Below, piece by piece: positions 20,305 through 27,500 of a stretch of DNA of 27,500 bases. This stretch comes from Chondrilla cf. caribensis (Eukaryota > Porifera > Demospongiae > Chondrillida > Chondrillidae). The notes beneath the pieces are model-generated. The model did not search any database. It worked only from the letters and a program-made list of their open reading frames with translations, and was not told where the DNA came from. Position 1 is the stretch's first letter; each line of letters starts with the position of its first letter. Location: NCBI GenBank assembly GCA_964020155.1, contig OZ026559.1, positions 4,433,174 through 4,460,673 on the forward strand, written 5' to 3'. Position numbers and translations under genes: made by a program.

Positions 20305-20376
20305 GTTGTCATGGTGACTGTTGGTAGTATATCCTAAAAGTATGGTCATTATTATGGCTTCCATATGAATATTATT
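20305..20376 (+). promoter_or_regulatory. Conserved upstream block of Y4
   Basis: GTTGTCATGGTGACTGTTGG and TGGCTTCCATATGAATATT, ending 75 bp before ATG 20451; shared with the Y pseudogene and, diverged, with X2. Confidence 0.5.
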
Positions 20377-20450
20377 ATGATGATAATGAATGTATTCTGC
20401 CTGTGGTTACCTGCCTGTAGATCTACTTGAAAAGTGTAACCTCCGTAGGA

Positions 20451-21785
20451 ATGGAGTGGAAAAGTTTTTCCATCTTCTACTTGTGTCTCTCCATTATTGG
20501 AAACTCGTGTTTCTCTGAAAAAGTTCCCTCTCCTCAACCCTCTCCATCTCCATCTTCTCAACGTTCTGAACAGTGTAATGCAAGACACCTGCCAATGGGA
20601 CCACTGGTAGGTCCTCCCGGTCGTGATGGAGCTCCCGGTCGTGATGGAGCTCCTGGTCGTGATGGAGTTGGGGTAGCAGGTCGCGATGGTCTCCCTGGTC
20701 CAGCTGGTCCTCCAGGTGCTCCAGGCTCTCCAGGTACCAGTGGAGTGAACCTTGATGAACTTCGTGAGATTGTTCGTTTGATGGCTAAAGAAGAACTTAA
20801 GAACTTGACATCTGAAGATCGTGAACCAGTGAAGGTTGTTGTAGAGTATAACAAACTGTGTAGTACAACTGATCCACCTTCAGGTAATCCACTCACATCC
20901 ACAAGATCTCCATTGACAACCAAACGCCCTAAACCTTCACCTACTAGACCTCCAGTGAAAGGATCATGTGCTCAAGGGTTGACTAGAGATGACCCCGCTC
21001 TATCTTGTAATGAAATCCTCATCTGTAACCCTTACCTTCCATCTGGCTACTACTGGATCACAACTAGATACCAACCAAATCAGAACAATGTCATTGTTGA
21101 AGTTTACTGTCACATGGAAGGGGACATCTGTGGAATAAGAGGACTGACTCGTGTAGCTCACCTCAACATGAGTGACCCTTCTGTTAACTGTCCTTCTGCA
21201 CTGACTATGACTACACAATCAGGAAAAAGACTCTGTTACAGTCCGAAGTTTGGGGCTGAGTTCACTTCTGTGGAATTTCACACTTATAACATTAATTATA
21301 ATTATGTCTGCGGTAGAGTTGTTGGCTATGTTTACAATGCACCATGGGGGGTTCACTACAAATCCACATACACAACTATTGACCAACCGTATGCGGCTGG
21401 ATTGTCTATTACATATAGATCTGGAGGTCATCGCAGACACATTTTCTCATACATTGCTGGCTACAGAGAAGTAGGTGGTGATTCCGCTAACTGCCCTTGT
21501 GCAGCTAATCCAGGAAGTACACCACATTCTTTCATTGGCAATAACTATTACTGCGATACAGCTACACCGTCATCTGGAGGTAATAAGTGGTTCGTCAATA
21601 ATCCACTTTGGGATGGAAAAGGTTGTCATGCTTCTTCTCAGTGTTGTAATAACAAACGTATGCCGTGGTTCTTCACTGCTTTGCCAGAGGAAACAGGTTC
21701 TGGTATTGAAGTTCGCTGGATGGACCCACAGTCTCATAGTAATGGAATAACAGGCGTTGAACTGCTGGAATTGTATGTGTTCTAA
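20451..21785 (+). CDS. Short-chain collagen C4-like gene Y4
   Basis: Intact 444-residue paralogue. ATG 20451 is preferred to the in-frame TTG 24 bp upstream. Signal peptide at about 1-22 (MEWKSFSIFYLCLSIIGNSC); Ser/Pro stretch; Cys42; Gly-X-Y region at 54-98 with three GRD triplets (GAPGRD duplicated relative to the pseudogene), then a GVGVA imperfection, then [20 protein letters not shown]. The helix at 99-120 ends in NLT. The linker is shorter than in Y1 because the LPKFPRPL segment is absent. C-terminal domain at about 171-444, 14 cysteines, with [20 protein letters not shown] instead of the Cys-containing GTCTKYN of Y1/Y2. It is nearest to the broken Y3 in its 5' half and flanks. Role: secreted matrix collagen by family inference. 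Confidence 0.93.
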   Translation: MEWKSFSIFYLCLSIIGNSCFSEKVPSPQPSPSPSSQRSEQCNARHLPMGPLVGPPGRDGAPGRDGAPGRDGVGVAGRDGLPGPAGPPGAPGSPGTSGVNLDELREIVRLMAKEELKNLTSEDREPVKVVVEYNKLCSTTDPPSGNPLTSTRSPLTTKRPKPSPTRPPVKGSCAQGLTRDDPALSCNEILICNPYLPSGYYWITTRYQPNQNNVIVEVYCHMEGDICGIRGLTRVAHLNMSDPSVNCPSALTMTTQSGKRLCYSPKFGAEFTSVEFHTYNINYNYVCGRVVGYVYNAPWGVHYKSTYTTIDQPYAAGLSITYRSGGHRRHIFSYIAGYREVGGDSANCPCAANPGSTPHSFIGNNYYCDTATPSSGGNKWFVNNPLWDGKGCHASSQCCNNKRMPWFFTALPEETGSGIEVRWMDPQSHSNGITGVELLELYVF

Positions 21786-22039
21786 TCTGTAGGTCATACA
21801 TCATAATACTGCTGCAGAGATGCTTGGTTGTGTTGTGTGCTACTAAGTATTCCTTTTTTTCCTAATCAAACATAGTTGTAATACATATGCCATAAAATCT
21901 GTGTTGCACTAGTTTTAGTACAACTAAACACGGCAACTTATACAATCTTGTGTCATAGTGATGACGTATGATTATGTGTAATTGATTTACATAACCTGTG
22001 CATTTTTTGCATGTATTACACATAACTCAAACTTCACAT

Positions 22040-22045
22040 AATAAA
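22040..22045 (+). terminator. Possible poly(A) signal AATAAA of Y4
   Basis: Canonical hexamer 255 nt after the Y4 stop, in 3' flank shared with other Y genes. Confidence 0.35.
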
Positions 22046-22305
22046 ATAATTGTCGTCATCTTCCGTTAATTAAGAGTATTGTGATATGGATTTCACTTTT
22101 ATTACAACATACATGTAATTTAAAATAATAATATAACCGTAAAATGCTGATGACTTTAAGTTGACACGCCATGAGACATCAATCAGGTGCGAAACACATG
22201 TTTGGTAGTTGGGGGATGAGAGTAACGATAGCAAGTGTGCCTTCTTTCCTTGTTAGAATGTATTCTGGATTCAAATCAATATGTCCACACAGGGTAGGGT
22301 GTCCC

Positions 22306-22450
22306 TTATATGGTCATGTGAATACCTTCAACTGTCCATGTGCTTGTGGTGTGCATCATACCATCCTCCGTATTTGTCAATGATGTCAACTGTTGTGAAT
22401 CCGGTAGTTCTTCACCATCCCACACATGGTACATACATGGATAATCGCCT
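22306..22450 (+). pseudogene. Relic of an X-type C-terminal domain
   Basis: Sequence corresponding to X2 7033-7160: AATACCTTCAACTGTCCATG, a PPxFVND-like CATCCTCCGTATTTGTCAAT, TGTTGTGAATCCGGTAG and TGGTACATACATGGATAAT (the W-Y-x-x-N start of the NPLWDG segment). Several indels destroy the frame. Shorter versions sit at 13010-13046 and 15286-15395, each about 0.5-0.65 kb downstream of a Y gene. Confidence 0.75.
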
Positions 22451-23478
22451 TAGAGACAAAAACAGTTAAAAATATTCATTGTTTGCGATCCAAGAGGGCA
22501 TGCAAATACTATAACATATGTAAATCATAATTATATAAGTACTTGCGTATTATATATGCAATGTGTCATATAATACTGTAAGAACTGAAAAAGAATAAAA
22601 TATATAATTAATGTTTTATGATGAACCTCACTTCGAGGCTGATTGTTGCCCCCAGGAGAAGAATCTTCCCCTAGAGACCCTCAGGCATGTACTTGACTTC
22701 CTCTACTTCCTCAACCCACTTCTGATAATGATGACATTCACTTCTTGAAAATGGATTTCAATACATTCACGACACTGGGGAAGTTTGAAACCACATTGCA
22801 CTCAGGGAAGTCTTGATCAACATACCACACCATACATTACAGATTGACCTCCTTCCATGATTACCTGACTTCCTGATTCCAACATGTGGCAAGTAGCTTC
22901 CTATCTCTATTGGATCCATTCACCATATGGCTGCATGAATCCCCATGACGGTGGTCACTCCAAATCCCAAAACAGATTGCATCACATTGCAGTAATGAAT
23001 TCCTGTGATGCAAGATTGATATAATATGGCAAAACTGTTGAATTTCACAAAGTAATTGTGACTGTACTTCTGTACCAAATATAATAGTATATTTAGACAG
23101 TGATAATTATTTTCCCATTTTGAGAAATGGCTTATGGCTTAAACATTGCATGTGGTGTTCTACAAAGTTACATTTAATTTAAATTCAATGACATAATCAA
23201 GACTTCGGCCTATAAATATGAAAATCCAGTGATGAACTATTCCATTCCACTGAGTCTAGGTACTCACAGTGCTTTCCATACTTTGTAGTGAATATAAAAG
23301 TTATCTATCACTCATGGTTTGTATCTGTAACATAAATTACACAACATTAACAACCCTATTTACTAATTGTGTTAATTATTTCATTTTCACATTTAGTCTA
23401 ATCGGTGGAATCACTTCATCCAATTTTTAATCAGATGATCATAATATATAAGCAGGTACGTATGTGATAATCATAGGG

Positions 23479-23640
23479 ATGGATTTTGTGTTCAAGGTCG
23501 TGACAAGGTTATTAATTATAGAAGTTTCATTGGAACCCAACCTGCTCAGGGAGAAAGGAGAAAAGAGAAAAACTGGCAACTGCGGGACTCGAACCCTCTA
23601 TAATTAGCAACCTTGTCACGACCTTGAACACAACATCCAT
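23479..23640. mobile_element. 162-bp MITE-like element with tRNA-like B box
   Basis: Terminal inverted repeats of 44 bp (23479-23522 and 23597-23640) differ at only three positions. The core contains GGGACTCGAACCC at 23584-23596, whose reverse complement GGGTTCGAGTCCC fits the tRNA T-arm/B-box consensus. On the minus strand it is followed by GCAGTTGCCAG and a T5 run (23572-23568) like a Pol III terminator. No A box or cloverleaf could be built, so it is not a tRNA gene. Confidence 0.7.
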
Positions 23641-24116
23641 GCTGTTGTATACAACAACTGTGTCAACAGTGTTGTAAAAAGAATTATCCGGTTTCCCTAT
23701 GTACAACCTTCAGTTACGAAAAAGCTTGTACAACCTTGTAGCCACCTTCTATAACCTTACTACAAGTTCGTACAAGTATGTACAAGACTGTGCCCAGATT
23801 GGAAGAAGGTTGTAATTTTCATGTGTGACTATACACAACACTTTACGATACTATACTGCACAAATAGATAAAGTACTATATAGCTCTATACACCTGCATG
23901 TTGGTGATTATGAAGTGTATATGTTCATCATGAAATTTCCCACCTCTTCAGTTGCTGTTTCATGACTACAATGGAATGTTAGGCAACATGCATGTGATTC
24001 AGGAACAGTGCAAATTATCATAAAATTCCTAAACTGAAGCCTGTACAATTAGCTGCCATCGCCTAACCATCCATGGAAGTTTAGGAAATCAATTCCATCC
24101 AAAAATCCAGAGCTTG

Positions 24117-24124
24117 TATATAAA
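24117..24124 (+). promoter_or_regulatory. TATA box of gene Z
   Basis: TATATAAA lies 45 bp upstream of ATG 24169, predicting transcription start near 24147-24155 and a very short 5' UTR of about 15-20 nt. No comparable TATA box was found before X2, Y1, Y2 or Y4. Confidence 0.6.
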
Positions 24125-24168
24125 GGCCCAACCTCTATAGGTCTCATTACAACTTGCAATTTCTAGCC

Positions 24169-25455
24169 ATGGAGTGGAAGACTTCCCTATTCGTGCTGTG
24201 TTTCATTGCAGCTACCTGCGCTGACAGTGGCTCAACAGAGACTATACCTAGTGATCAAGCCTCACCTTCTTCAACATCATCTCCCAGTTCTGAACAGTGC
24301 AAAGCAGGATACTTGTTACAAGGGCCACTGGTAGGTCCTGCTGGTCGTGATGGGGCAGCAGGTCGCGATGGTCTCCCCGGTCCAGCTGGTCCTCCAGGTG
24401 CTCCAGGCTCTCCAGGTCCTAGTGGAGTCAACCTTGATGAACTTCGTGAGATTGTTCGTTTGATGGCTAAAGAAGAACTGAAGAACTTGACATCTGAAGA
24501 TCGTGAACCAGTGAAGGTTGTTGTGGAGTATGACAGAATGTGTCCTACAACTGATCCCACATCTGCTCCACCTACGAATAATTATCCAACAAATCGACCT
24601 CCTCTTACCAGAGCTCCAAGGAACACATCTTGTGCAGAGGGACTGAGTGTTAGGGACCCAGCAATGTCTTGTCATCATGTCCTCCTCTGTAACCCTCATC
24701 GACCTTCAGGCTACTACTGGGTTTATACCAACCATCACTCCAATCTGAATCGTGGAATTGTTCGTGTTTTCTGTCACATGGAGCCCGACATCTGTGGAGT
24801 GGCCGGAGTGATGCGTGTGGCCTTCTTGAACATGACTGACACTAGAGTCAATTGCCCTTATCCACTGACACAGGTCACACAGTCTGGAAAGAGGATGTGT
24901 GTCAGCCCAACATCAGGAGCTCAGTTTTCCACTGTTGAATTTGGTGCTTACAGTATTGACTATAACTACGTGTGTGGAAGAGCAGTCGGATATGCCAAGT
25001 ACAGGAATTACGCTTTCCACTACAGCTCTACTTCCTACAAATCCATTGAACAACCTTACGTGAATGGGTTGTCCATCACCTGCCAAATCAAAGGTCAACG
25101 CAACCACATATGGTCCTTTGCTTCTGGATACCACGAAACTGCGGGGGGCTCGACTGCCAATTGTCCTTGTTCTGCCATCCCTGGTAGGAAGTATCCAGCA
25201 TTTGTTGGCCACAACTACTACTGTGATTCCGGACCTAATACTACCCCCGCCAACAAGTGGTACATGGACAGCCCCCTGTGGGATGGGAAGGGTTGCTATT
25301 CAAAGTCTAATTGTTGTGGCAACAGCCGGTTGCCGTGGTTCATGACTAGTGTGCCAGAGACCACCAATTCCGATATCGAGGTTCGTTGGATGACCCCCCA
25401 GGGACACGGTTATGGGATGACAGGCATCGAACAATTGGAGTTGTATGTGTTCTAA
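24169..25455 (+). CDS. Short-chain collagen C4-like gene Z (divergent paralogue)
   Basis: Intact 428-residue collagen. ATG 24169 sits in GCCATGG, the best Kozak context of the family. Signal peptide 1-18 (MEWKTSLFVLCFIAATCA); Ser/Thr-rich stretch; Cys44; 10 Gly-X-Y triplets at 56-86; helix 87-108 with NLT; short Thr/Pro/Asn linker; C-terminal domain 154-428 with [83 protein letters not shown] and IEVRWMTPQGHGYG. The C-terminal domain is clearly diverged from both X and Y types and has an extra Cys in GLSITCQIKG. In contrast the collagen/helix DNA is nearly identical to the other genes. Coding sequence here is richer in C at third positions than in Y genes. Probably secreted matrix collagen. 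Confidence 0.93.
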   Translation: MEWKTSLFVLCFIAATCADSGSTETIPSDQASPSSTSSPSSEQCKAGYLLQGPLVGPAGRDGAAGRDGLPGPAGPPGAPGSPGPSGVNLDELREIVRLMAKEELKNLTSEDREPVKVVVEYDRMCPTTDPTSAPPTNNYPTNRPPLTRAPRNTSCAEGLSVRDPAMSCHHVLLCNPHRPSGYYWVYTNHHSNLNRGIVRVFCHMEPDICGVAGVMRVAFLNMTDTRVNCPYPLTQVTQSGKRMCVSPTSGAQFSTVEFGAYSIDYNYVCGRAVGYAKYRNYAFHYSSTSYKSIEQPYVNGLSITCQIKGQRNHIWSFASGYHETAGGSTANCPCSAIPGRKYPAFVGHNYYCDSGPNTTPANKWYMDSPLWDGKGCYSKSNCCGNSRLPWFMTSVPETTNSDIEVRWMTPQGHGYGMTGIEQLELYVF

Positions 25456-25763
25456 TACAACACTCCAAACTATACTAATATAGCATATACAACAATGTAG
25501 GTAGTTGTAGCAATAGGTTATACTATTGTAGTCTTTGATATTTCATACATTAATAATAATTAACAATTACATGTATAATTAATGTAACAGTAACGCAGCC
25601 CCAACTTGAACAGTTTATTCACTGTAATCATGAGAGGAGTGGATGAAACAGAATTAATATTATGTAGTTGTAAATAATATAGTGACACATAGTGGACAGT
25701 TGTATAAGAAGATATATTATTACATTGTAAATGTCTGTACATACATAGCAAGTCTGCAGGTGC

Positions 25764-25918
25764 AAACCAGGTAATTCTTGAGCAATCACGTAGCAGTGAA
25801 ATAGATTGAAACAGATTGAAATGGTTGAAATACAAGACTTCGAAGGTTCTCATCAGTTACAATACTTATACGTTATTGTGTTTCACTGCTACATGATCGC
25901 TCAATAATTACCCAGTTT
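25764..25918. mobile_element. 155-bp MITE-like inverted-repeat element
   Basis: Arms of 38 bp (25764-25801 and 25881-25918) begin AAACCAGGTAATT and AAACTGGGTAATT (latter on the reverse strand) and share TGTAGCAGTGAAA-type inner ends; five mismatches. The ~80-bp core is AT-rich with repeated AGATTGAAA. No coding capacity. Confidence 0.65.
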
Positions 25919-26176
25919 CCCCTATCTACGCTGCAGCAATCATGAGCCTCTACCAAAAGCAGGTGCAAGTTTCTAGATTGCTCATGCGCGATTATGCCTA
26001 TTGATCTCAATCCTTTTTGAATTAATCTGCACATCATAAGCGATATCACCTTCACAACAAGAAAGCAATAACACAGCAGCCATCTTATCGAATGGTTGGA
26101 TCTTTTCTTGTAGTATCCAATCAATCGTGTTTCATAAAAACTGTCACACACTCAATATTCCACAAACAAGAAAGAT

Positions 26177-26300
26177 AGAATAATAATAATAATAATGATA
26201 ATAATAATCAGCATCATCACCCTTATCTTATCAGTATTATAATTATGGTGATAATATTACTATAAAATAATAATAGTAATAATAGTAATAATAATTATAA
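26177..26300. repeat. (AAT)n/(AATG) microsatellite-like tract
   Basis: AATAATAATAATAATGATAA-type runs at both ends separated by less regular AT-rich sequence. Confidence 0.8.
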
Positions 26301-26365
26301 CATGCATTATGTAATTATATTATTATACCAGCTGTATGCACAACAACCATACTAATTTGATGTGT

Positions 26366-27500
26366 TCATGTGCTCTCAACCATGGACCTGGCTGAGTGGC
26401 GTCCTTCCCTGATCTTCAGCAGTCGCAGTTGGTGTATTTTGCTCTTCACTCCGAGTTCCTCCAGCATCTCGTGGTCCAGACTACTGAATAATTCCCCGTC
26501 AATACATTCCCTAGCAAACGCCTCACAATAGCAGGTGAGTGACATTGCGGATAAGAGTTGCTGGACTTGCTCGCAGGAAAGTGACTTGATGTATGTAATG
26601 TTGTCTTCTGTTTTAGATGTTGATCCTGGGTTTTGAGTCTGTACTTCAGGGGCGGGTGGGGGTGTTGTAGAGTGGGCCAGATGTGAGGGTCCCATGGTGC
26701 GAGGTGGTAGTATAGGTGGCATGGTTGGTGGTGTTGGTGGCATGTGTACAGTTGGTTTCTGGAGATGAGCGGGTATTTCACAGTATGTGCTGCTGTCGTC
26801 GAGATTTGCTATACCGGCATGTTGAGTGGACAGGTTTGCTTGGTGGGAGGGGGGTGAAGTGTAACGTTGAGTAATTGACTCTGTCCTAGGCCCCACCGGG
26901 GGAGGTTTGGGAAGATTAGCATCACTGCTCCTCTCCATCGTCTTCCTGCATTCACCTTCATGTGGCTGGTCACTAACTCTTGCTGTTAAGTCCAGTTGTT
27001 GCGATTTCACGTAAACATACGAGCCATGCTCCGGAGGTGGAGACGATTCCTGTCCAATGGGACATCTCTTGGGTATAGCAGGTGGGACGGGTTTTCTATA
27101 TTCCGATAAGTTCTCATAATCTGTTCCAGCTCTTTCGTAAATCTCTTCCAGCTCCTCCTTCGTTTTTGGGGCAATGATGCACGCTGTGATGTCCAGGCTT
27201 GAGGGCAGCTCCAGTATGGGAAGAGACGCAGTGTCTGCAAAGCGAATGAGAGCAGTCACTATCTCCTCTGTTTGTACGCTGTCCAGATTCACCCGTGGTA
27301 TGGTATTGATGTCGTCATCCTCTGATACAGGCTTCGTTGACAGAGGAAAAGACAAATATTCATCTATTTCTTTCAGGGTGAGAGCAGTCTCCTTTATCCC
27401 CACTGTGAAATGGACATTGGTGCTGGAAGAAATGCTGACGGTTCCGAATTGACTTTGGGCCTTTATAGTGTTATGGTTGTGCTTGAAAAGCGTACCTTTT
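26366..27500 (-). CDS. SAM-domain, proline-rich adaptor-like protein, C-terminal part (GAREM-like?)
   Basis: The minus-strand frame is open from the window edge (last full codon 27497-27499) to TGA 26368-26366, about 377 residues. The first in-frame start-like codon is GTG (27403), so the true start or a splice acceptor lies beyond the window. Counting from that GTG: acidic/hydrophobic segment to about 90; tyrosine motifs DYENL (95-99, a Grb2-SH2-type YxN), GSYVYV and STYCEI; a Pro-rich class II SH3 ligand PAIPKR (108-113); more Pro-rich sequence 215-255; and a SAM domain at about 270-335 (SCEQVQQLLSAMSLTCYCEAF, FSSLDHEMLEELGV, KIHQLRLLKI). A C-terminal SAM after Tyr/Pro-rich adaptor sequence fits GAREM-type signalling adaptors, whose CABIT domain would lie upstream; not verifiable here. 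It is unrelated to the collagens and marks the array's right border. Confidence 0.85.
   Translation of the reverse strand, partial: KGTLFKHNHNTIKAQSQFGTVSISSSTNVHFTVGIKETALTLKEIDEYLSFPLSTKPVSEDDDINTIPRVNLDSVQTEEIVTALIRFADTASLPILELPSSLDITACIIAPKTKEELEEIYERAGTDYENLSEYRKPVPPAIPKRCPIGQESSPPPEHGSYVYVKSQQLDLTARVSDQPHEGECRKTMERSSDANLPKPPPVGPRTESITQRYTSPPSHQANLSTQHAGIANLDDSSTYCEIPAHLQKPTVHMPPTPPTMPPILPPRTMGPSHLAHSTTPPPAPEVQTQNPGSTSKTEDNITYIKSLSCEQVQQLLSAMSLTCYCEAFARECIDGELFSSLDHEMLEELGVKSKIHQLRLLKIREGRHSARSMVEST

Larger units (their letters stand above)
19102..20450. other. Satellite to Y4 spacer
   Basis: Contains the X-type relic at 19201-19344, about 400 bp of AT-rich DNA with palindromic TACATAATATTAT-like patches (19540-19700), the conserved hairpin block near 19816 and the Y4 upstream region shared with the Y pseudogene. 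No intact gene. Confidence 0.6.
19873..22400 (+). repeat. Second duplication, copy 2 (Y4 and flanks)
   Basis: Direct duplicate of about 13049-15340; it retains the ~299 bp missing from the pseudogene, so it shows the undeleted arrangement. Confidence 0.8.
21786..24168. other. Y4-Z intergenic region
   Basis: Y4 3' flank and X-type relic to about 22450. Then about 1 kb (22480-23470) of unrecognised AT-rich DNA: I see no gene, although 22620-22760 is locally less AT-rich. Then a MITE at 23479-23640, a patch with repeated TGTACAACCTT/AAGGTTGTA motifs (23700-23815), and the Z promoter. Confidence 0.55.
25456..26365. other. Z to SAM-gene convergent intergenic region
   Basis: The two genes are convergent, so this region holds both 3' ends. 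It contains the MITE at 25764-25918 and an (AAT)n-rich tract. No clear poly(A) signal was assigned for either gene. Confidence 0.6.

Noticed and set aside
23584..23596. tRNA gene on the minus strand suggested by a T-arm motif
   Set aside because: No anticodon arm, D arm or A box can be assembled upstream; the motif lies against a terminal inverted repeat.

Overview
The window is animal nuclear DNA, most likely from a demosponge (Amphimedon is plausible; the species cannot be fixed from sequence alone). The evidence is a tandem family of secreted short-chain (spongin-type) collagens of the kind annotated in sponges as 'short-chain collagen C4'. Supporting points are AT-rich intergenic DNA, (CA)n/(GT)n/(AAT)n microsatellites, a 360-bp satellite, MITE-like elements and no bacterial gene organisation. 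Each collagen gene has one uninterrupted coding exon: signal peptide, Ser/Pro stretch, Cys, 10-16 Gly-X-Y triplets, a short amphipathic helix ending in an N-glycosylation site, a Pro/Thr/Ser linker, and a Cys-rich C-terminal domain of about 270 residues.

Layout on the + strand. X1 (1-498, 3' part only); Y1 (2984-4366); a decayed X-type tail (4758-4902); X2 (5984-7336); a 1.0-kb terminal-inverted-repeat element carrying a broken THAP-like zinc finger (7661-8677); Y2 (11126-12508); a Y pseudogene with a ~299-bp internal deletion (13630-14644); an array of eleven ~360-bp satellite monomers, each with a long near-palindrome (15402-19101); a decayed X-type internal fragment (19201-19344); Y4 (20451-21785); another X-type relic (22306-22450); a 162-bp MITE with a tRNA-like B box (23479-23640); and Z (24169-25455), the most divergent intact paralogue. 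On the minus strand at the right edge is an unrelated SAM-domain, proline-rich adaptor-like gene (26366 to beyond the window).

History. The order X-Y-(relic)-X-Y shows that a two-gene block was duplicated: Y1 and Y2 with their flanks sit 8142 bp apart, and about 495 bp covering promoter and signal-peptide region look identical between them. A second duplication relates the pseudogene region (about 13050-15340) to the Y4 region (about 19870-22400), with the satellite array between. The collagen/helix cassette is nearly identical at DNA level in all paralogues, including the otherwise divergent Z, which points to localised gene conversion. The products are probably secreted, trimerise through the helix and triple helix, and contribute to extracellular matrix or spongin-like material; this role is inferred from the family. 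All protein starts below use ATG codons, because upstream TTG/GTG codons are not credible starts in an animal gene.
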